Positions 45,655-55,551 of a DNA stretch of 64,000 nt are shown here, in pieces (the first letter of the stretch is position 1; each line of letters starts with the position of its first letter). The position numbers were made by a program, and so were the translations under genes. A model generated the notes under the pieces. That model saw only the letters and a list, made by a program, of their open reading frames with translations, had not been told where the DNA came from and made no database searches. Source of the stretch: Amblyomma americanum (lineage: Eukaryota > Arthropoda > Arachnida > Ixodida > Ixodidae); the NCBI RefSeq assembly GCF_052857255.1, contig NC_135498.1:89632257-89696256 (forward strand), given 5' to 3'.

Positions 45655-45790
45655 ACCGGCTTCTGCAACAGTTGCCGTCGTGTCGGCTCCATCGGCAAAC
45701 GTCGATTACTAGTCGGCTGTGCAACTTCCACCAGGGGCCGTCTTGGACTCCTGCTCGCTATTGCCATGAAGTGCAGCTAGGTGTCGCCGC
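45655..45790 (-). other. candidate internal exon with an ATG, minus strand
   Basis: On the minus strand a pyrimidine-rich stretch ending TTTTACCTCTCAG forms a good splice acceptor at 45790/45791, and the segment ends at a strong donor, CCG|GTAAGT, at 45655/45654. Inside is an ATG at 45767 opening a frame of 37 codons (MAIASRSPRRPLVEVAQ and on) that reads to the donor; a TAG upstream in the same frame makes this ATG a plausible start. If real it would be the first coding exon of a host gene. Only signals support it; the peptide has no recognised domain. Confidence 0.25.
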
Positions 45791-46141
45791 CTGAGAGGTA
45801 AAATAATTTTCGAAAAGAAAATTTAAACAAGAGCACTGCAAGTCATTTTGGGGGTTCCCACAAAGGGGGTATTCCCGCCTCGAACCTAGTGGCCACTGTC
45901 TGAAGAAAACTGGAAATTCATTCCTGTTAAGGGTTGTCGGCCGAACTTACGTTTGAAAATGAAAATGTCAGTGCAAAAATCATTGTTAAAGACAGGGACG
46001 TATGCAAAGGGTCCGGGTGGGCCCGGGCCCCACCTGAAATCGTGCTCAACCACCCTCCCCCTGCAGTGTTGTTGGGCATGGGCCCTGCTCCATCACCCCG
46101 GGCTTCGCCCTATACAACTGCCTCAGAAATGAATATTAGAA

Positions 46142-46283
46142 TTGGTTTTGAGGAAACTAATGGCTCAAAAACTCTCACATATCTCGGTGTACACCCGAAC
46201 CACGCCGTAAGGGAAGGGATAAAGAAAGGAGTTAAATAATAAAGGAGGAAAGAGGTGCCGTAGTGGAGGGCTCCAGAATTTCG
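46142..46283 (-). mobile_element. Ruka-like SINE 3' part, minus strand
   Basis: TTGGTTTTGAGGAAACTAAT, then CTCACATATCTCGGTGTACA, AAGGGATAAAGAAAGG and GTGCCGTAGTGGAGGGCTCC are the 3' tail and end of the SINE body in minus orientation. It stops at TTTCGACCA, abutting a plus-oriented copy. Confidence 0.8.
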
Positions 46284-46460
46284 ACCAACGCTGGCGCCTC
46301 CGTCGGGTTCGAAGCCGACCGCGGCGGCAGCGTTTCGATGGCGGCGAAAAGCAAAGGCGCCCGTGTGCTGTGTGATGTCAGCGCACGTTGAAGACCTTCA
46401 GGTGTTCGAAATTGTTCCGGAGCCCTCCACTACGGCACCTCTTTCTTCCTTTATTCTCCT
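46284..46460 (+). mobile_element. Ruka-like SINE, plus strand, joined head-on to the previous copy
   Basis: The copy starts inside the tRNA-like head at the B box (GTCGGGTTCGAAGCCGACC), continues through GTTTCGATGGCGGCGAAA, CCCGTGTGCTGTGTGATGTC and GCGCACGTTGAAGACC, and ends with GGAGCCCTCCACTACGGCAC. The A box is missing. With 46142-46283 it forms an inverted pair whose arms (46237-46283 and 46405-46458) are complementary. Confidence 0.85.
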
Positions 46461-47324
46461 CATGAAAAAGATTTCTGGCTACGTGCCTGGTTACAGAACT
46501 TTAACGGCAGAACTTAAAAGATGTGTATAGCAAGAGTATTTTGTTTAATCGTGGTGATAGCTTATATGCGACAATCGTGTCAGACAGAACATGCTGATGA
46601 TATTCATGCCGCTTGTTTCTCCTGACGTCAAGGCATGCAGTAAGTTAAAATTATTAGTCTGCCTAACACAGAATTTGCCTTAGAGGGTTTTGCAGTTTTT
46701 CCTTCCGAAATAAAAATCCAAATGTTTCTTCCCATTTCTGAAGTAACAACTTCAAAACCTTGTAGCTCGACTTCTAAAGTAAGTAGGACGATAATTGTAC
46801 CCTCATCGCATACCTTTATGTCAAGTGAACCCAAGTTTATTGCATGTTAGCCAGCTCCGAGCAGCAAAATGCCTTAAACACTCTCTAGAAGAAGTTGTTA
46901 CATAGCATACTATATATGTGTGCAATGACTTGTTTTACGTACATCTAAATGACATATTTGAAAACCAGCATAAAAAATACACATTCCCAGAAGATTGCAT
47001 TATTTTTACTTAATTAACGACACAATTTCGAAACACAATCTTCCCCCCTTAATGGGTGAACTGTGTTTGTGGTGAGAACTTTTCAGGACGCTTAGGGAGT
47101 CTGTGTGTACCATATTGTTCTAAACGTACTCTTATTGTTCATCTCCACTTCCTAGAGAGCCCGGCATTGGTCGGAAAAAGTTTGTACAACAGCGCTTCCG
47201 GCAGAAAGAGCTGTTTTCAATCCGTCTTTACGGCATAGCGAGCTTAGCGTTCCTAAGCGATATCTGCTGAAAAGGGGCAGCGAAGTGTTCTGAACTAATT
47301 TAGACCCCCTTGGGATCTCACAGC

Positions 47325-47577
47325 CCTAACAAAAATGGTGTATAGGCAGTCTGTAGACTATTTATGTCGTATAAATTTTTTTGCCTATTCATATCAATAG
47401 ACTGTCTACAGAGAGAAGGCAAAAATTCATGTGTATGGCCATAAATGTATAGATTGTGTATATACTACATAGGATTTGTAGTGCCTATAGACAGTTCTAT
47501 AGGGTTGTCTATTCAGAGTCTATAGACTTTATAGAGATGAGCTATGGGCTGTTTAAAGAAATTTTTGTAAGGGGTAC
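47325..47577 (-). repeat. AT-rich palindromic repeat, copy 1
   Basis: The segment contains many overlapping copies of GTCTATAGAC-like palindromes and AGACAGTCTA words around two TTTTTTGCC / GGCAAAAA arms (47386-47391 and 47418-47424), so much of it can fold back. It ends at TTTTTGTAAGGGGTACACG, running directly into a minus-strand SINE. The same elements in the same order are found at 50517-50695. Confidence 0.65.
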
Positions 47578-47690
47578 ACGAGCTCTTTTTATTCCACCTC
47601 CATTGAAACACGGCCGCTTTAGCTGGAATCGAAACCGCGTTTGCGGCATAAGCAAACGAGCGTCCTAACCACTAAGTCACCGTGAAGGGG
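47578..47690 (-). mobile_element. variant tRNA-headed SINE, minus strand
   Basis: On the minus strand CACGGTGACTTAGTGGTTAG, GACGCTCG and a good B box (GGTTTCGATTCC, about 47628-47639) form a tRNA-like head, followed by GTTTCAATGGAGGTGGAATA and GAGCTCGTGTACCCCTTAC. The body differs from the common SINE after the CGTGT word and passes straight into the AT-rich palindromic repeat, so the two may be one composite element. Confidence 0.7.
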
Positions 47691-47878
47691 ACAGCGTAAA
47701 ATAAAGTGTTTGCTGGAGTCTCTTACTTGTCGACGTGTGTCAGAGATACTACGCACAGTTTGGAGTGGTTGTGCAGGGGCTGCGCTTGCGCCGTACTTTG
47801 TGTTAGTGTCTCGATTAAATTCAATCCTTGGATATACCCTCAAATCTCATTATCAGCGATCTCGCTAATCGTGGTCTG

Positions 47879-48070
47879 CCGCCGTGGTGGCAGAGTGGTT
47901 ACGGCGCTCGGCTAATGACAAAAAAAAAACGCGCGTGGATCCTGGCCGCAGAGGTCGAAGTTCGATGGAGGCGAAATGCTAGAGGCCCGTGTACTGTGTG
48001 GTGTCCGCGCACGCTAAAGAACCTTAGGTAGTTCAAATTGTAAAAAGCCCTCCACTACGGTGCGTCTGTC
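47879..48070 (+). mobile_element. Ruka-like SINE
   Basis: CCGCCGTGGTGGCAGAGTGG and TTACGGCGCTCGGCT give the A-box half. A run of nine A interrupts the anticodon-like region and the B box is decayed. The body follows with GTTCGATGGAGGCGAAATGC, CCCGTGTACTGTGTGG, CACGCTAAAGAACC and CCCTCCACTACGG. Confidence 0.88.
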
Positions 48071-48785
48071 TTGTTCTGTCGTCCTTGTCTTTTTGAGCGC
48101 TTTAACTGTCAGAACGGTATCCCTAAACTTCCTATATTGTCGCTTTGGGATATTAAAGGCCAAAAAACGAAACACCAAATACTGGTTTATTGCACAATAT
48201 TGTCCTAGAGGCGCAGTGGTTGACATGGGGTAATGCACGTGATCTAAAAGAAAATCGTTAACGAAAGATCTCGATTGTTGCATTTTCCCGCATAAACAAG
48301 GATATAACAAATGTGACCCGGAAACGGCCGGGTAAGTTATGTAAACACGACCGTTAGTAGCCTTCACCGCGTCGGCATCCAGAAATTCCTGCAGCGGTAA
48401 TGACGTGACAAGGGCGCCCACAGAGACACCTGGTGCCTGAGCGTGCCGCCTCCATCCGGCGCAAGGATGCGCTCGCCGCGGGCTTCTGCCTTTCTTTCAG
48501 GACAAAGCGAACAATATAATGTCCACAGTTAAGGAAACGAGCCCTGCATTCCTGCTGTATTTATTGGAGAAGAGTGGAAAACTGGGCCATTTGGAAAGTC
48601 GTCGTGGTGTAAGCCCTTGCTATTCCCATACACTGACAACATGTTTGCTTCACATAACCTGACGCGGAAACCTTCAGTCCAAACCATCTGATTCCTTCCT
48701 ACCGAGTTCATCAGCTTAAACTAGCTACACTAACTACACGAACTCTAGAATCCTATAATCGAGGCGAAGGAAGTTTAATGCACTC
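48071..48785. other. unassigned sequence
   Basis: A 135-codon minus-strand frame (48014-48421) overlaps the SINE at one end and shows no domain. Confidence 0.35.
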
Positions 48786-48789
48786 GCTG

Positions 48790-48965
48790 TTTTTGTTCCT
48801 GGACCAGGCCACACCAGAGACGGCCTAGTGCAGTACAGAGAAGCCGGAAAGCTGTTTCTCTGGCCGGCGCCACATCCAAGGCGTCCTTGCCTCCTGCGAA
48901 GACCATGCATAACCGCGCGTCGGTGGGTACACGCAGCTCCGTACAGACAGAGGTTACCTACAGTC
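48790..48965 (+). repeat. partial third copy of the 7.3/16.2-kb repeat end
   Basis: GCCACATCCAAGGCG, a 17-bp gap, then CCTGCGAAGACCATGCAT match the last block of the repeats at 7899-8090 and 16870-16970 with the same spacing. Only this terminal block is present. Confidence 0.45.
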
Positions 48966-49424
48966 GTTCAACAATAAGGAATATGTGTCGTTGACAATGT
49001 CACTGCATTCCCCAAACTAAGAATTTCTTAAGGTAGCCTGTATCGCGTTTTGTGGCGGGTTTTATTCCTGTGCCCGACTTAACTTGGTGGACAGCATTTC
49101 CTGTGGCATTTCTAGAGCCAGAACTGCGCACGCTCAAGCCAAGCGCTGAATTTTCGTGTAATACCACGTAGAGGCTGTTAAAATGAGCGCCTTGAGACTG
49201 CGAATATCTGAGAAAACGCGAAAATGTTATTCTTTACCATCCCCCAAACAGGCACGATAAAGTGGCTACTCTTGAAACACAACTTCGGGAAATGAGGCCG
49301 GCGCACAGCGCTGACGCTGCTCGTAGACTGCCCCAATAAGTCCCTAATGTGTCATACTATAAAATTCATGCTTACAACCTCTATTTACAGTTTTTCGAAC
49401 ATAAGACCAGAAATAATGCAGCCT

Positions 49425-49580
49425 AGTAAAGCCGCAAGCGTAGCAGGGGGCGGCAGAATGTTGGGTAGGCGTATGAGTTTTAGAAGTTGTCGGGGATACT
49501 GTGGCCGCAGCTGGCAAAGGACAGGATTAATTGGATAGACGTGGGGCAGACCACTGCCCTGCAATGGGTGCAGTCGGGCT
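49425..49580 (+). mobile_element. RTE-like LINE 3' terminus
   Basis: AAGCGTAGCAGGGGGCGGCA, GAATGTTGGGTAGGCG, GTGGCCGCAGCTGGCAAAGG, ACAGGATTAATTGGATAGAC and CCCTGCAATGGGTGC, ending in GCTGATGATGATAAT, are ordered pieces of the C-terminus and (TGA)n-type tail of a common tick RTE-like LINE. The peptide reads CGRSWQRTGLIG where WPQLAQDRVNW is the family pattern. Only about 150 bp remain. Confidence 0.65.
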
Positions 49581-50516
49581 GATGATGATAATTCATAGAG
49601 TCAGTTCAAGTGCGAAAGTTCACGCTTCGAACTTAAATCCAGCTCTCTCTTTTGTGACTGCTCTCCATCTCTCCAAGTAACGTACTATCGAACACGTACA
49701 TAAGGATGGCAGTGTATCACTTCAGTGATATTTCATGTTAGGATAACATCCGGGAATGTATGAGCACCTTAATTCGGACCATTCTGCCACCACTCAAAAT
49801 GAGTGTAAAGTCTGGTGGCGTCATTCTGAGAAAGCCTTCATTGGTGCGCGCTTCCAGACGACGCGCTTCCTCCGGTTTCAGCTTCGCCCACCAAGGCACT
49901 TTGTGAGCTCTGGCAGTAGTTTACGGTGGAAAACCGACGTTATTTGGTACACAACGAACACACCGCCATACTACTTGCTAGATAGCTCAGATAAACTGCA
50001 GCCTTTCAAGAGAAAGGTAAACATTTAGTCCGAGAAAGGACGAGAAAACATGTAAACCACTCATCTCTGCGTTTGTAACAACGGCGCATTTACTTGGCCA
50101 ACACCAGTTCTATTTTGGCGGATACATCAGAACCTCCATCTACGGACCTTGTCCACGTTTGGACGCTTGACGATGCTACAATGATTTCTGCAAGTTCGTA
50201 AGAGCCCCGACAGGTGTCCTTGTCTACGACCTTTCGTGATATAGCGTGACGGTTTTTTTTCTTTCCTCTTGGGCTGGCCGAGTCATACCTCAAATCTCGA
50301 GGATGTGGCAGGCTCCTCCGCCATTCCTGCGCCGCAGCATTCGATGAACGTCGATTCGTGGTCGAACGTGGAGCATGCAGCCGTGATCGTCTGGCGCCGT
50401 TGCTCGCTAGCGCCATCTTGTGCCGCTACGATGATCTGTCTGGGGGACAAGGCGGGATGAAAAGTAATTGGTCCCGTACAGTCACATCCGGAATTTGCAC
50501 GTGGGCGAAAAGTTGC

Positions 50517-50695
50517 GCATTATAAAAGTGGTCTATAGACAGTCTATATACTTCTTATCAACTTTTTTGCCTTCCTATAGATATTTTTTGTTCATTCATA
50601 GTCTATAGACCGTCTTTAAACAAAAGTGTACTAAAGGTTTACGACCATATATACAGAATTCTATATAAACTGCCCAAAAAAGTTTGTAAGGGTTC
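50517..50695 (-). repeat. AT-rich palindromic repeat, copy 2
   Basis: GTCTATAGACAGTCTATATA, TTTTTTGCCTTCC, CATAGTCTATAGACCGTC and AAAAGTTTGTAAGGGTTCA follow the same order as 47325-47577. It is shorter and lacks the tRNA-like head that follows copy 1. Confidence 0.65.
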
Positions 50696-51083
50696 AGCCG
50701 GTGCACAGCAACATCTACAGCTGACGCGCATTTCACCTCTTCGCCTGCGCCGAAGTGGAACCGCCACACCATCACCGCGCTATGACGAATGGTTTGTAGC
50801 CGGGGAGAAAGAGCTGAATAGGGCCGCACGGTACGGGTTGTAACAGCGGCGCGATCATTCATTACGTGTCTTGTTTCTACTTACGAACAAACTATGTTCA
50901 CAAAGCACAGTTATTGAGAGTTCATAGGGCTATTTAGGTTATCTCGCCTCCACCTGTGCGTTGCTTTCATGGATGTGTACAAATGTTAGTTGTCTTATAC
51001 GTTTAATATTATTCACTAGTACGAAAACAGACATCATATTCGGCGTAAAGACGGGCACCGTGCCACCCAATAAAAAAAGGTTT

Positions 51084-51258
51084 AGGTTTAAGGGGTTTAA
51101 CATTCCAAAGCGATACAGGCTATGATGGATGCGTAGTGAAGGGCTCCGTAAACCAACTGGGGTTCTTTAACGTGCACTGACATCGCACAGTACCTGGGCC
51201 TCTAGAATTTCGCCGGGTCAGCAGCGTAGCATCGTAACCACTGAGCCACCGCGGCGGC
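51084..51258 (-). mobile_element. Ruka-like SINE, minus strand
   Basis: Left to right: the tail (TTAGGTTTAAGGGGTTTAAC, CATTCCAAAGCGATACAGGC), GTAGTGAAGGGCTCCG, GGGGTTCTTTAACGTGCACT, ATCGCACAGTACCTGGGCC, TAGAATTTCGCCGGG, then the head in reverse (CATCGTAACCACTGAGCCAC, CGCGGCGG). The region between B and A boxes is shortened. Confidence 0.88.
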
Positions 51259-51542
51259 TAAATGAAAAAATTGGCATTCTCCGTTATTCAAGAGAGACTG
51301 CTCATTAGAAGACAGAGAAAGATAACAGCCAATTTGGAAGGTCAGGTCTGATCTCCGAGAGAAAGGGGATTGTTGCTCTTCGCCCAGCGCATCTTGGACA
51401 TATTGAGCCAGGAGTGTCCTTAGACACGAATTGGCCCGCGATTGTGGTGCGAGCCAGCTATCCTGGCCAGACCCCGTTACCCAGAACATTTGGCGTCGGC
51501 GTTCTCAACGTTGTGACTGAAAAATGACGAGCATGACTTTTG

Positions 51543-51734
51543 CAGGTGGTGCCTGGAGAGCAACCTAAGAGGCAGGTGGGACATCTAGGTGACGTGTCAC
51601 AACTTGCCAAACCGGATTATAAGCAAACTGCCCACCGTGGTAAGTGGCATGTGATGATTGGTCGCTCGGGAAGAGCAAACCTGTGTCGCACAAGGCCCAC
51701 CGCTGGAAGCACCTCCATCGCAGGGCAGTGGCGG
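51543..51734 (-). repeat. second SINE-like family, copy d
   Basis: On the minus strand: CCACTGCCCTGCGATGGAGG, TGCTTCCAGCGGTGGG, TTTGCTCTTCCCGAGCGACC, ACGGTGGGCAGTTTGC and TGTGACACGTCACCTAG. It aligns with 19256-19497 and 30871-31110 from the middle to the 3' end. The A-box end is missing. Confidence 0.65.
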
Positions 51735-52240
51735 ATCCCTTTAGAGAATGACCTTTCGACATATAAGGCAAATAACCTATCACGCTAACGCGTCGTAACC
51801 TTAAAAAGGAGCTTAAGTGATTCCTCTCAATTTTTGGATGTGTATGGTAATGCGTGCAAGTTGGGCTCCGGGGTAGACCATGAGAGTGGTCTTACGTGAA
51901 AGGTGTGTGTGTGTGTTAGCTCACTGTTTAGAAAGCGAAGGTAGCAATTCTGAGAGACCTCAGAGTGGTAGTACGACTCGAGCAGCCATAGCTGGGTTCC
52001 AGATAAGACCATCCGTCCTCTGCAGAGGCTGCGTCCTTTATCTTAAAGCAACGAGGGGCGTTCAAGTGACAATGCGTGCCTGCGTCTGGGTTATTAGTTT
52101 TGAGGAAATGGCCAAGTACAAGTCTCACAATGAGCGGACACATGAACTGAACCGGGAAGAAAGAATGAAAGGGGCAGCCCACGCTGTAGAACGCTGTGAA
52201 TAAGATGTGTAAGTCTCACGTGCGCAGCACTTTCTCGTTG
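51735..52240. other. unassigned sequence
   Basis: Contains a GT microsatellite (51902-51918). Two frames of 84 and 107 codons on opposite strands have no domain. Confidence 0.35.
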
Positions 52241-52320
52241 CGCCGCCATGGTGGCTCAGTGGTTATGCTGCTCGGCTGCTGATCGGAAAGACGCGGGTTC
52301 GAATATGGTTATGAATTCCC
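52241..52320 (+). mobile_element. Ruka-like SINE head, separated from its body
   Basis: CGCCGCCATGGTGGCTCAGT, GGTTATGCTGCTCGGCTGCT, GATCGGAAAGACGCGGGTTC and GAATATGG form an almost intact tRNA-like head with A and B boxes. It resembles a tRNA in order but has no closing acceptor stem. The body expected right after it appears only at 52739. Confidence 0.88.
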
Positions 52321-52738
52321 TTTGCCGGGATCCAGACGGAGCGCCTTTCTAAACTGTTGCGCATCGCTTGACTGTCGCGTCACTAGAAACTTATCTGTAC
52401 GACCCCGTTCTTTCTATTCAATAACAGCGTTCTCGCCGCGACTGAACTCCCCTTGCCGGCCCATAAGGTCTATACATTGGGCTTGCCTGACCTTCCGCGT
52501 CGGCCCGCCGCGCAGCAGGCAGTCTCTCACCTCAGGCGCTGTACGACTGATTTTGCCGTCGACACATGCATTTCGCTGCAAGGTATAGTGACGTTTCACC
52601 CTGTTGCTCAGGGTATCATGCCCCAATTCCCTCCTCCCCAGTTGTTCTCCCTGTCCTGGTGCGCGCAACTGCCGTCGTGGTCACGTGATCGCGGGCGTCG
52701 TGAAACCAAGCGAGCGTGCCAGGAATAGCTAGCGCTCT
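52321..52738. other. 418-bp insert within the SINE
   Basis: GC-rich sequence with no similarity to the other repeats here. Plus-strand frames of 88 and 91 codons overlap in different phases. No terminal inverted repeat or target duplication was found by eye, so it is either an insertion of unknown type or joins two separate SINE pieces. Confidence 0.4.
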
Positions 52739-52832
52739 AAAGAGGCTCGCGTGCATTACGATGTCAGTGCACGTTAAGTGACGCCAGTTGGTCTAAACTC
52801 ATCCGGAGCACACCACTACGGCTCTCATTTCC
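52739..52832 (+). mobile_element. Ruka-like SINE body
   Basis: CTCGCGTGCATTACGATGTC, AGTGCACGTTAAGTGACGCC, AGTTGGTCTAAAC and CCGGAGCACACCACTACGGC follow the usual order of the SINE 3' body. It probably belongs to the head at 52241-52320. Confidence 0.8.
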
Positions 52833-53009
52833 CTATTAAGGCGAAAGCCTTTAAATGTTTCGTCGTTTTCCATCCGTGGTATCTGTCACACGATGACGTC
52901 CTGAATGACATATTTGCTATAACCCATATACTCTCAGCAAATACTAAGTAATGGGTAGTCAGTAATTAGTCATTAATTAATCGTTTATGTAGTCTAATTG
53001 GTAATTATA

Positions 53010-53172
53010 CAAACAAAACCAAAACAGTGTAAAAATTCAAAATTAAAAAAGTTTACAAATAATAAGGTTAGAATATAAAATAAAAATGAATTTTTAAAGC
53101 GCTGCACACAGAAAATAAAAATAAATAAAATAATAAACAAATACAAATAAAACAACAGAAAAAATGCAATGC
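53010..53172. repeat. A-rich low-complexity stretch
   Basis: Very A-rich on the plus strand with repeated AAATAAAA and AATAAATAAAATAATAAA words. No gene. It may be an expanded tail of an old retroelement. Confidence 0.7.
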
Positions 53173-53287
53173 CTGTAGACACCGTGGGAAAAAAGCCGAG
53201 TTCTAGAAAGTTTCACGTTTTCGCATGCCTGAGCGTAAGCAGATTTTAGTGCCCTCAGAGTTTTTCATTCTTGCACTGCTTCATATT

Positions 53288-53572
53288 CGCCGTGGTGGCT
53301 CACGTGATTAGGGTGATTCGGCTACTGAGCCGGAGTACTCGGGTAGAACCTGGCGGCGGTGGCTGCGTTTTGACGGAGGTGAAACGCAAGAGGTGCCCTT
53401 GTGCTATGCTCAGTGTACGTTATATTCCAAGGTGATCGAAATTACTCTGGAGCCCTCTACTACGGCACCTCTTTCTCTCCTACTTATTTCACTCGCTCTA
53501 TCACTCTTAAAGCGGCTCTGGGATGTGACAGTTACTGCGTCATTTCCTTTCCGCAAAACAACTAATTTCCAA
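53288..53572 (+). mobile_element. full-length Ruka-like SINE with long 3' tail
   Basis: The head begins CGCCGTGGTGGCTCACGTGA with a mutated A box. The body has GTTTTGACGGAGGTGAAACG, GAGCCCTCTACTACGGCACC and the long tail (TCTCTCCTACTTATTTCACT, AAAGCGGCTCTGGGATGTGA, CAGTTACTGCGTCATTTCC). This tail is what appears in reverse at 54703 and 55036, so these copies are of the long subtype. Confidence 0.88.
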
Positions 53573-54139
53573 AAAACCTGTATGCTGGCAGCTATAACTA
53601 TTTCTAGTTATAGCTTTGGTCGCCTTGTTACCTAGCGCTCTAAAGTAGACAGGAATGTGAACAGACAAGAATATGCCGGGGATATTGTCCCAGGCCTGTT
53701 CTGGCATTAGATCCTCGTGCGTGCCAAAATTTTTAGATCTATGAGACAAAAACTAAACTGCAATAAGCGCATATATTCGTGACTAAACGATAACATTAAT
53801 ACTCGAAAATATTAATAAAATAACTAGTGACATGGTGTTACACTAAATAGGCTTCTTTTCAACTCTATTTTGCTTGTTTTTCCTTTCCTGTTTCGAGTAA
53901 TTGACGCAACGACCCCATTATCGCTCCACTGTGCCAGTAGACGCGGCTGACTGAAATTATGGAAGAAAACGTACCAAGGACTTAAACCTACCGGCTTAAC
54001 CCATTAATCAGCGAAAGCTGACTGGCATTACCAGCCGAGAGGTCTGAAGCTGCGTGACCATTTTCACGTTTCACAGGCCACTGTTCGGTTGGGTGTCTGT
54101 AATCTCACGTGCCTGTTTTGGCCTTCTTCCTGTCGCAAG

Positions 54140-54310
54140 TATGCTTTCTACCTAAGAAGCGTATTGTATATATAACGAGAAACCGTATAGCAACATCCGA
54201 CGCGGTGTACAACGAACGATTGCATCACAATTTCAGTAAGAAAATTTGTTTTGAGGAAAGTAAATGGCGCACTATCTCCCATCGCGGTGGGCACCTCAAC
54301 CGTGCCTGAT
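54140..54310 (-). mobile_element. SINE-tail unit 1 of the cluster
   Basis: AACCGTATAGCAACATCCGA, CGGTGTACAACGAACGATTG and CATCACAATTT, then TTGAGGAAAGTAAATGGCGC and CGGTGGGCACCTCAACCGTG. The second half is a SINE 3' tail in minus orientation; the first half is a spacer unit found again before the other copies. Confidence 0.65.
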
Positions 54311-54432
54311 GACACGAACCGCGAGAGTGTACGACGAACGGTTGAGTCACATTCATACAATGAAAATTGGTTTCTGAAGAAAGTAAATTGCGCAAACACT
54401 CTCGCTTCTTGGCGGACACGTCAAAGACGCCT
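54311..54432 (-). mobile_element. SINE-tail unit 2 of the cluster
   Basis: GTACGACGAACGGTTGAGTC, then TTGGTTTCTGAAGAAAGTAA, GCGCAAACACTCTCGCTTCT and TGGCGGACACGTCAA. The same spacer plus SINE tail as unit 1; the body is missing. Confidence 0.65.
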
Positions 54433-54702
54433 TAAAGAAAAAAAGGGTTAAGGCGAAAAAAGTAATAGAGCGTTTTCACCTCGACGCAGGTTGCGCACTG
54501 AGGAATGAAACGGAGACGCGCCTCCGAACGCTCAATCCACAAATGTCCGAGTGAAACGCTGGGATACTCGGTTCGAATACCGGTCGCGAGCTAGCCTACA
54601 ACCTAATAATAGTATGGAATTCTCAACTAGAAACCGTATGGCACCCCGCGTAACGGTGTACGGGAACCGTTGCGTCAAGATTTTAATAATAATAATAAAA
54701 AT

Positions 54703-55004
54703 AATTGGTTTTTGAGGAAAAGAAATGGCGCAGTATCTCTCATATATCGTTGGGCACCTGAACCGCCCCTTTAGAGAAGAGAGAAAGGAGGGAGTGAAAG
54801 AAGAAAGGAAGAAAGAGGTGCTGTAGTGGAGGGCTCCAGGATAATTTCGACCTGCTGGGGATCTTTAACGTGCACTTACATCGCACAGCACAGAGGCGCC
54901 GTAGCGTTTTTCCTCCGTAAAAACGCAACCGCCGCGGCCGGGTTCGAGCCCGGAAGCTCCGGATCAGTAGTCGAGCGCTGTAACCACTGAGCCACCCCGG
55001 AGGG
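54703..55004 (-). mobile_element. full-length Ruka-like SINE, unit 3 of the cluster
   Basis: Complete in minus orientation: tail (ATTGGTTTTTGAGGAAAAG, CTCATATATCGTTGGGCACC), AAGAGGTGCTGTAGTGGAGG, GGGGATCTTTAACGTGCACT, ACATCGCACAGCACAGAGGC, the B box (CGGCCGGGTTCGAGCCCGG) and the A-box end (GTAACCACTGAGCCACCCCG). An (AAT)n tract (54681-54700) precedes the tail. Confidence 0.93.
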
Positions 55005-55035
55005 TCACAATTTTAACAATAATAATGTGTTAATA

Positions 55036-55338
55036 TTTGGTTTTGGGGGAAAGGAAATTTCGCAGTATCTGTCCCATATATCGTTGGACACCTGAGCCGC
55101 GCCGTAAGGGAAGGGATAAACGATTGAGTGAAAGAAGAGAGGAAGGAAGAGGTGCCGTAGTGGAGGGCTCCAGAATAATTTCGACCACTTGGGGATCTTT
55201 AACATGCACTGACATCGCACAGCACAGAGGCGCCGTAGCGTTTTTCCTGCATAAAAACGCAGCCGCGGCTGTTGGGTACGAACCCGGTAACTCCGGATCA
55301 GTAGTCGAGCGCCCTAACCACTAAGCCACCGCGACGGG
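55036..55338 (-). mobile_element. full-length Ruka-like SINE, unit 4 of the cluster
   Basis: The same orientation, order and length as 54703-55004, starting 31 bp after it. B box at TTGGGTACGAACCCGG, A-box end CTAACCACTAAGCCACCGCG. The short sequence between the two copies is again (AAT)n-like, so the units are head to tail. Confidence 0.93.
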
Positions 55339-55356
55339 TACAATTTTAATACCAAA

Positions 55357-55440
55357 ATTAGTTTTGAGGCAAGGAAATCACGCACCAACTCTCGCATCTC
55401 ATTGGGCAACTGAACCGAGCTTTAGGAACAGGTAAAGAGT
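55357..55440 (-). mobile_element. SINE-tail unit 5 of the cluster
   Basis: ATTAGTTTTGAGGCAAGGAA, CTCTCGCATCTCATTGGGCA, ACTGAACCGAGCTTTAGGAA. A tail-only copy in the same orientation, ending about 110 bp before the solo LTR. Confidence 0.7.
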
Positions 55441-55551
55441 GGGAGGCATACAATTGAAGGTAGACATGTCGTCGGTTCGAATAACTATCGCAAGGAAGCC
55501 TCCAACTTGAATACAACATATAAGCTATATGTAATCAGAAATAGTAAGAGT

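Noticed and set aside
49546..49580. fifth copy of the second SINE-like family
   Set aside because: The shared CCCTGCAATGG word is part of the RTE-like LINE 3' terminus, whose preceding 120 bp match that LINE and not the SINE-like family.
52241..52320. tRNA gene
   Set aside because: A and B boxes are present, but the acceptor stem does not pair and the SINE body is found downstream. The same holds for all tRNA-like heads here.
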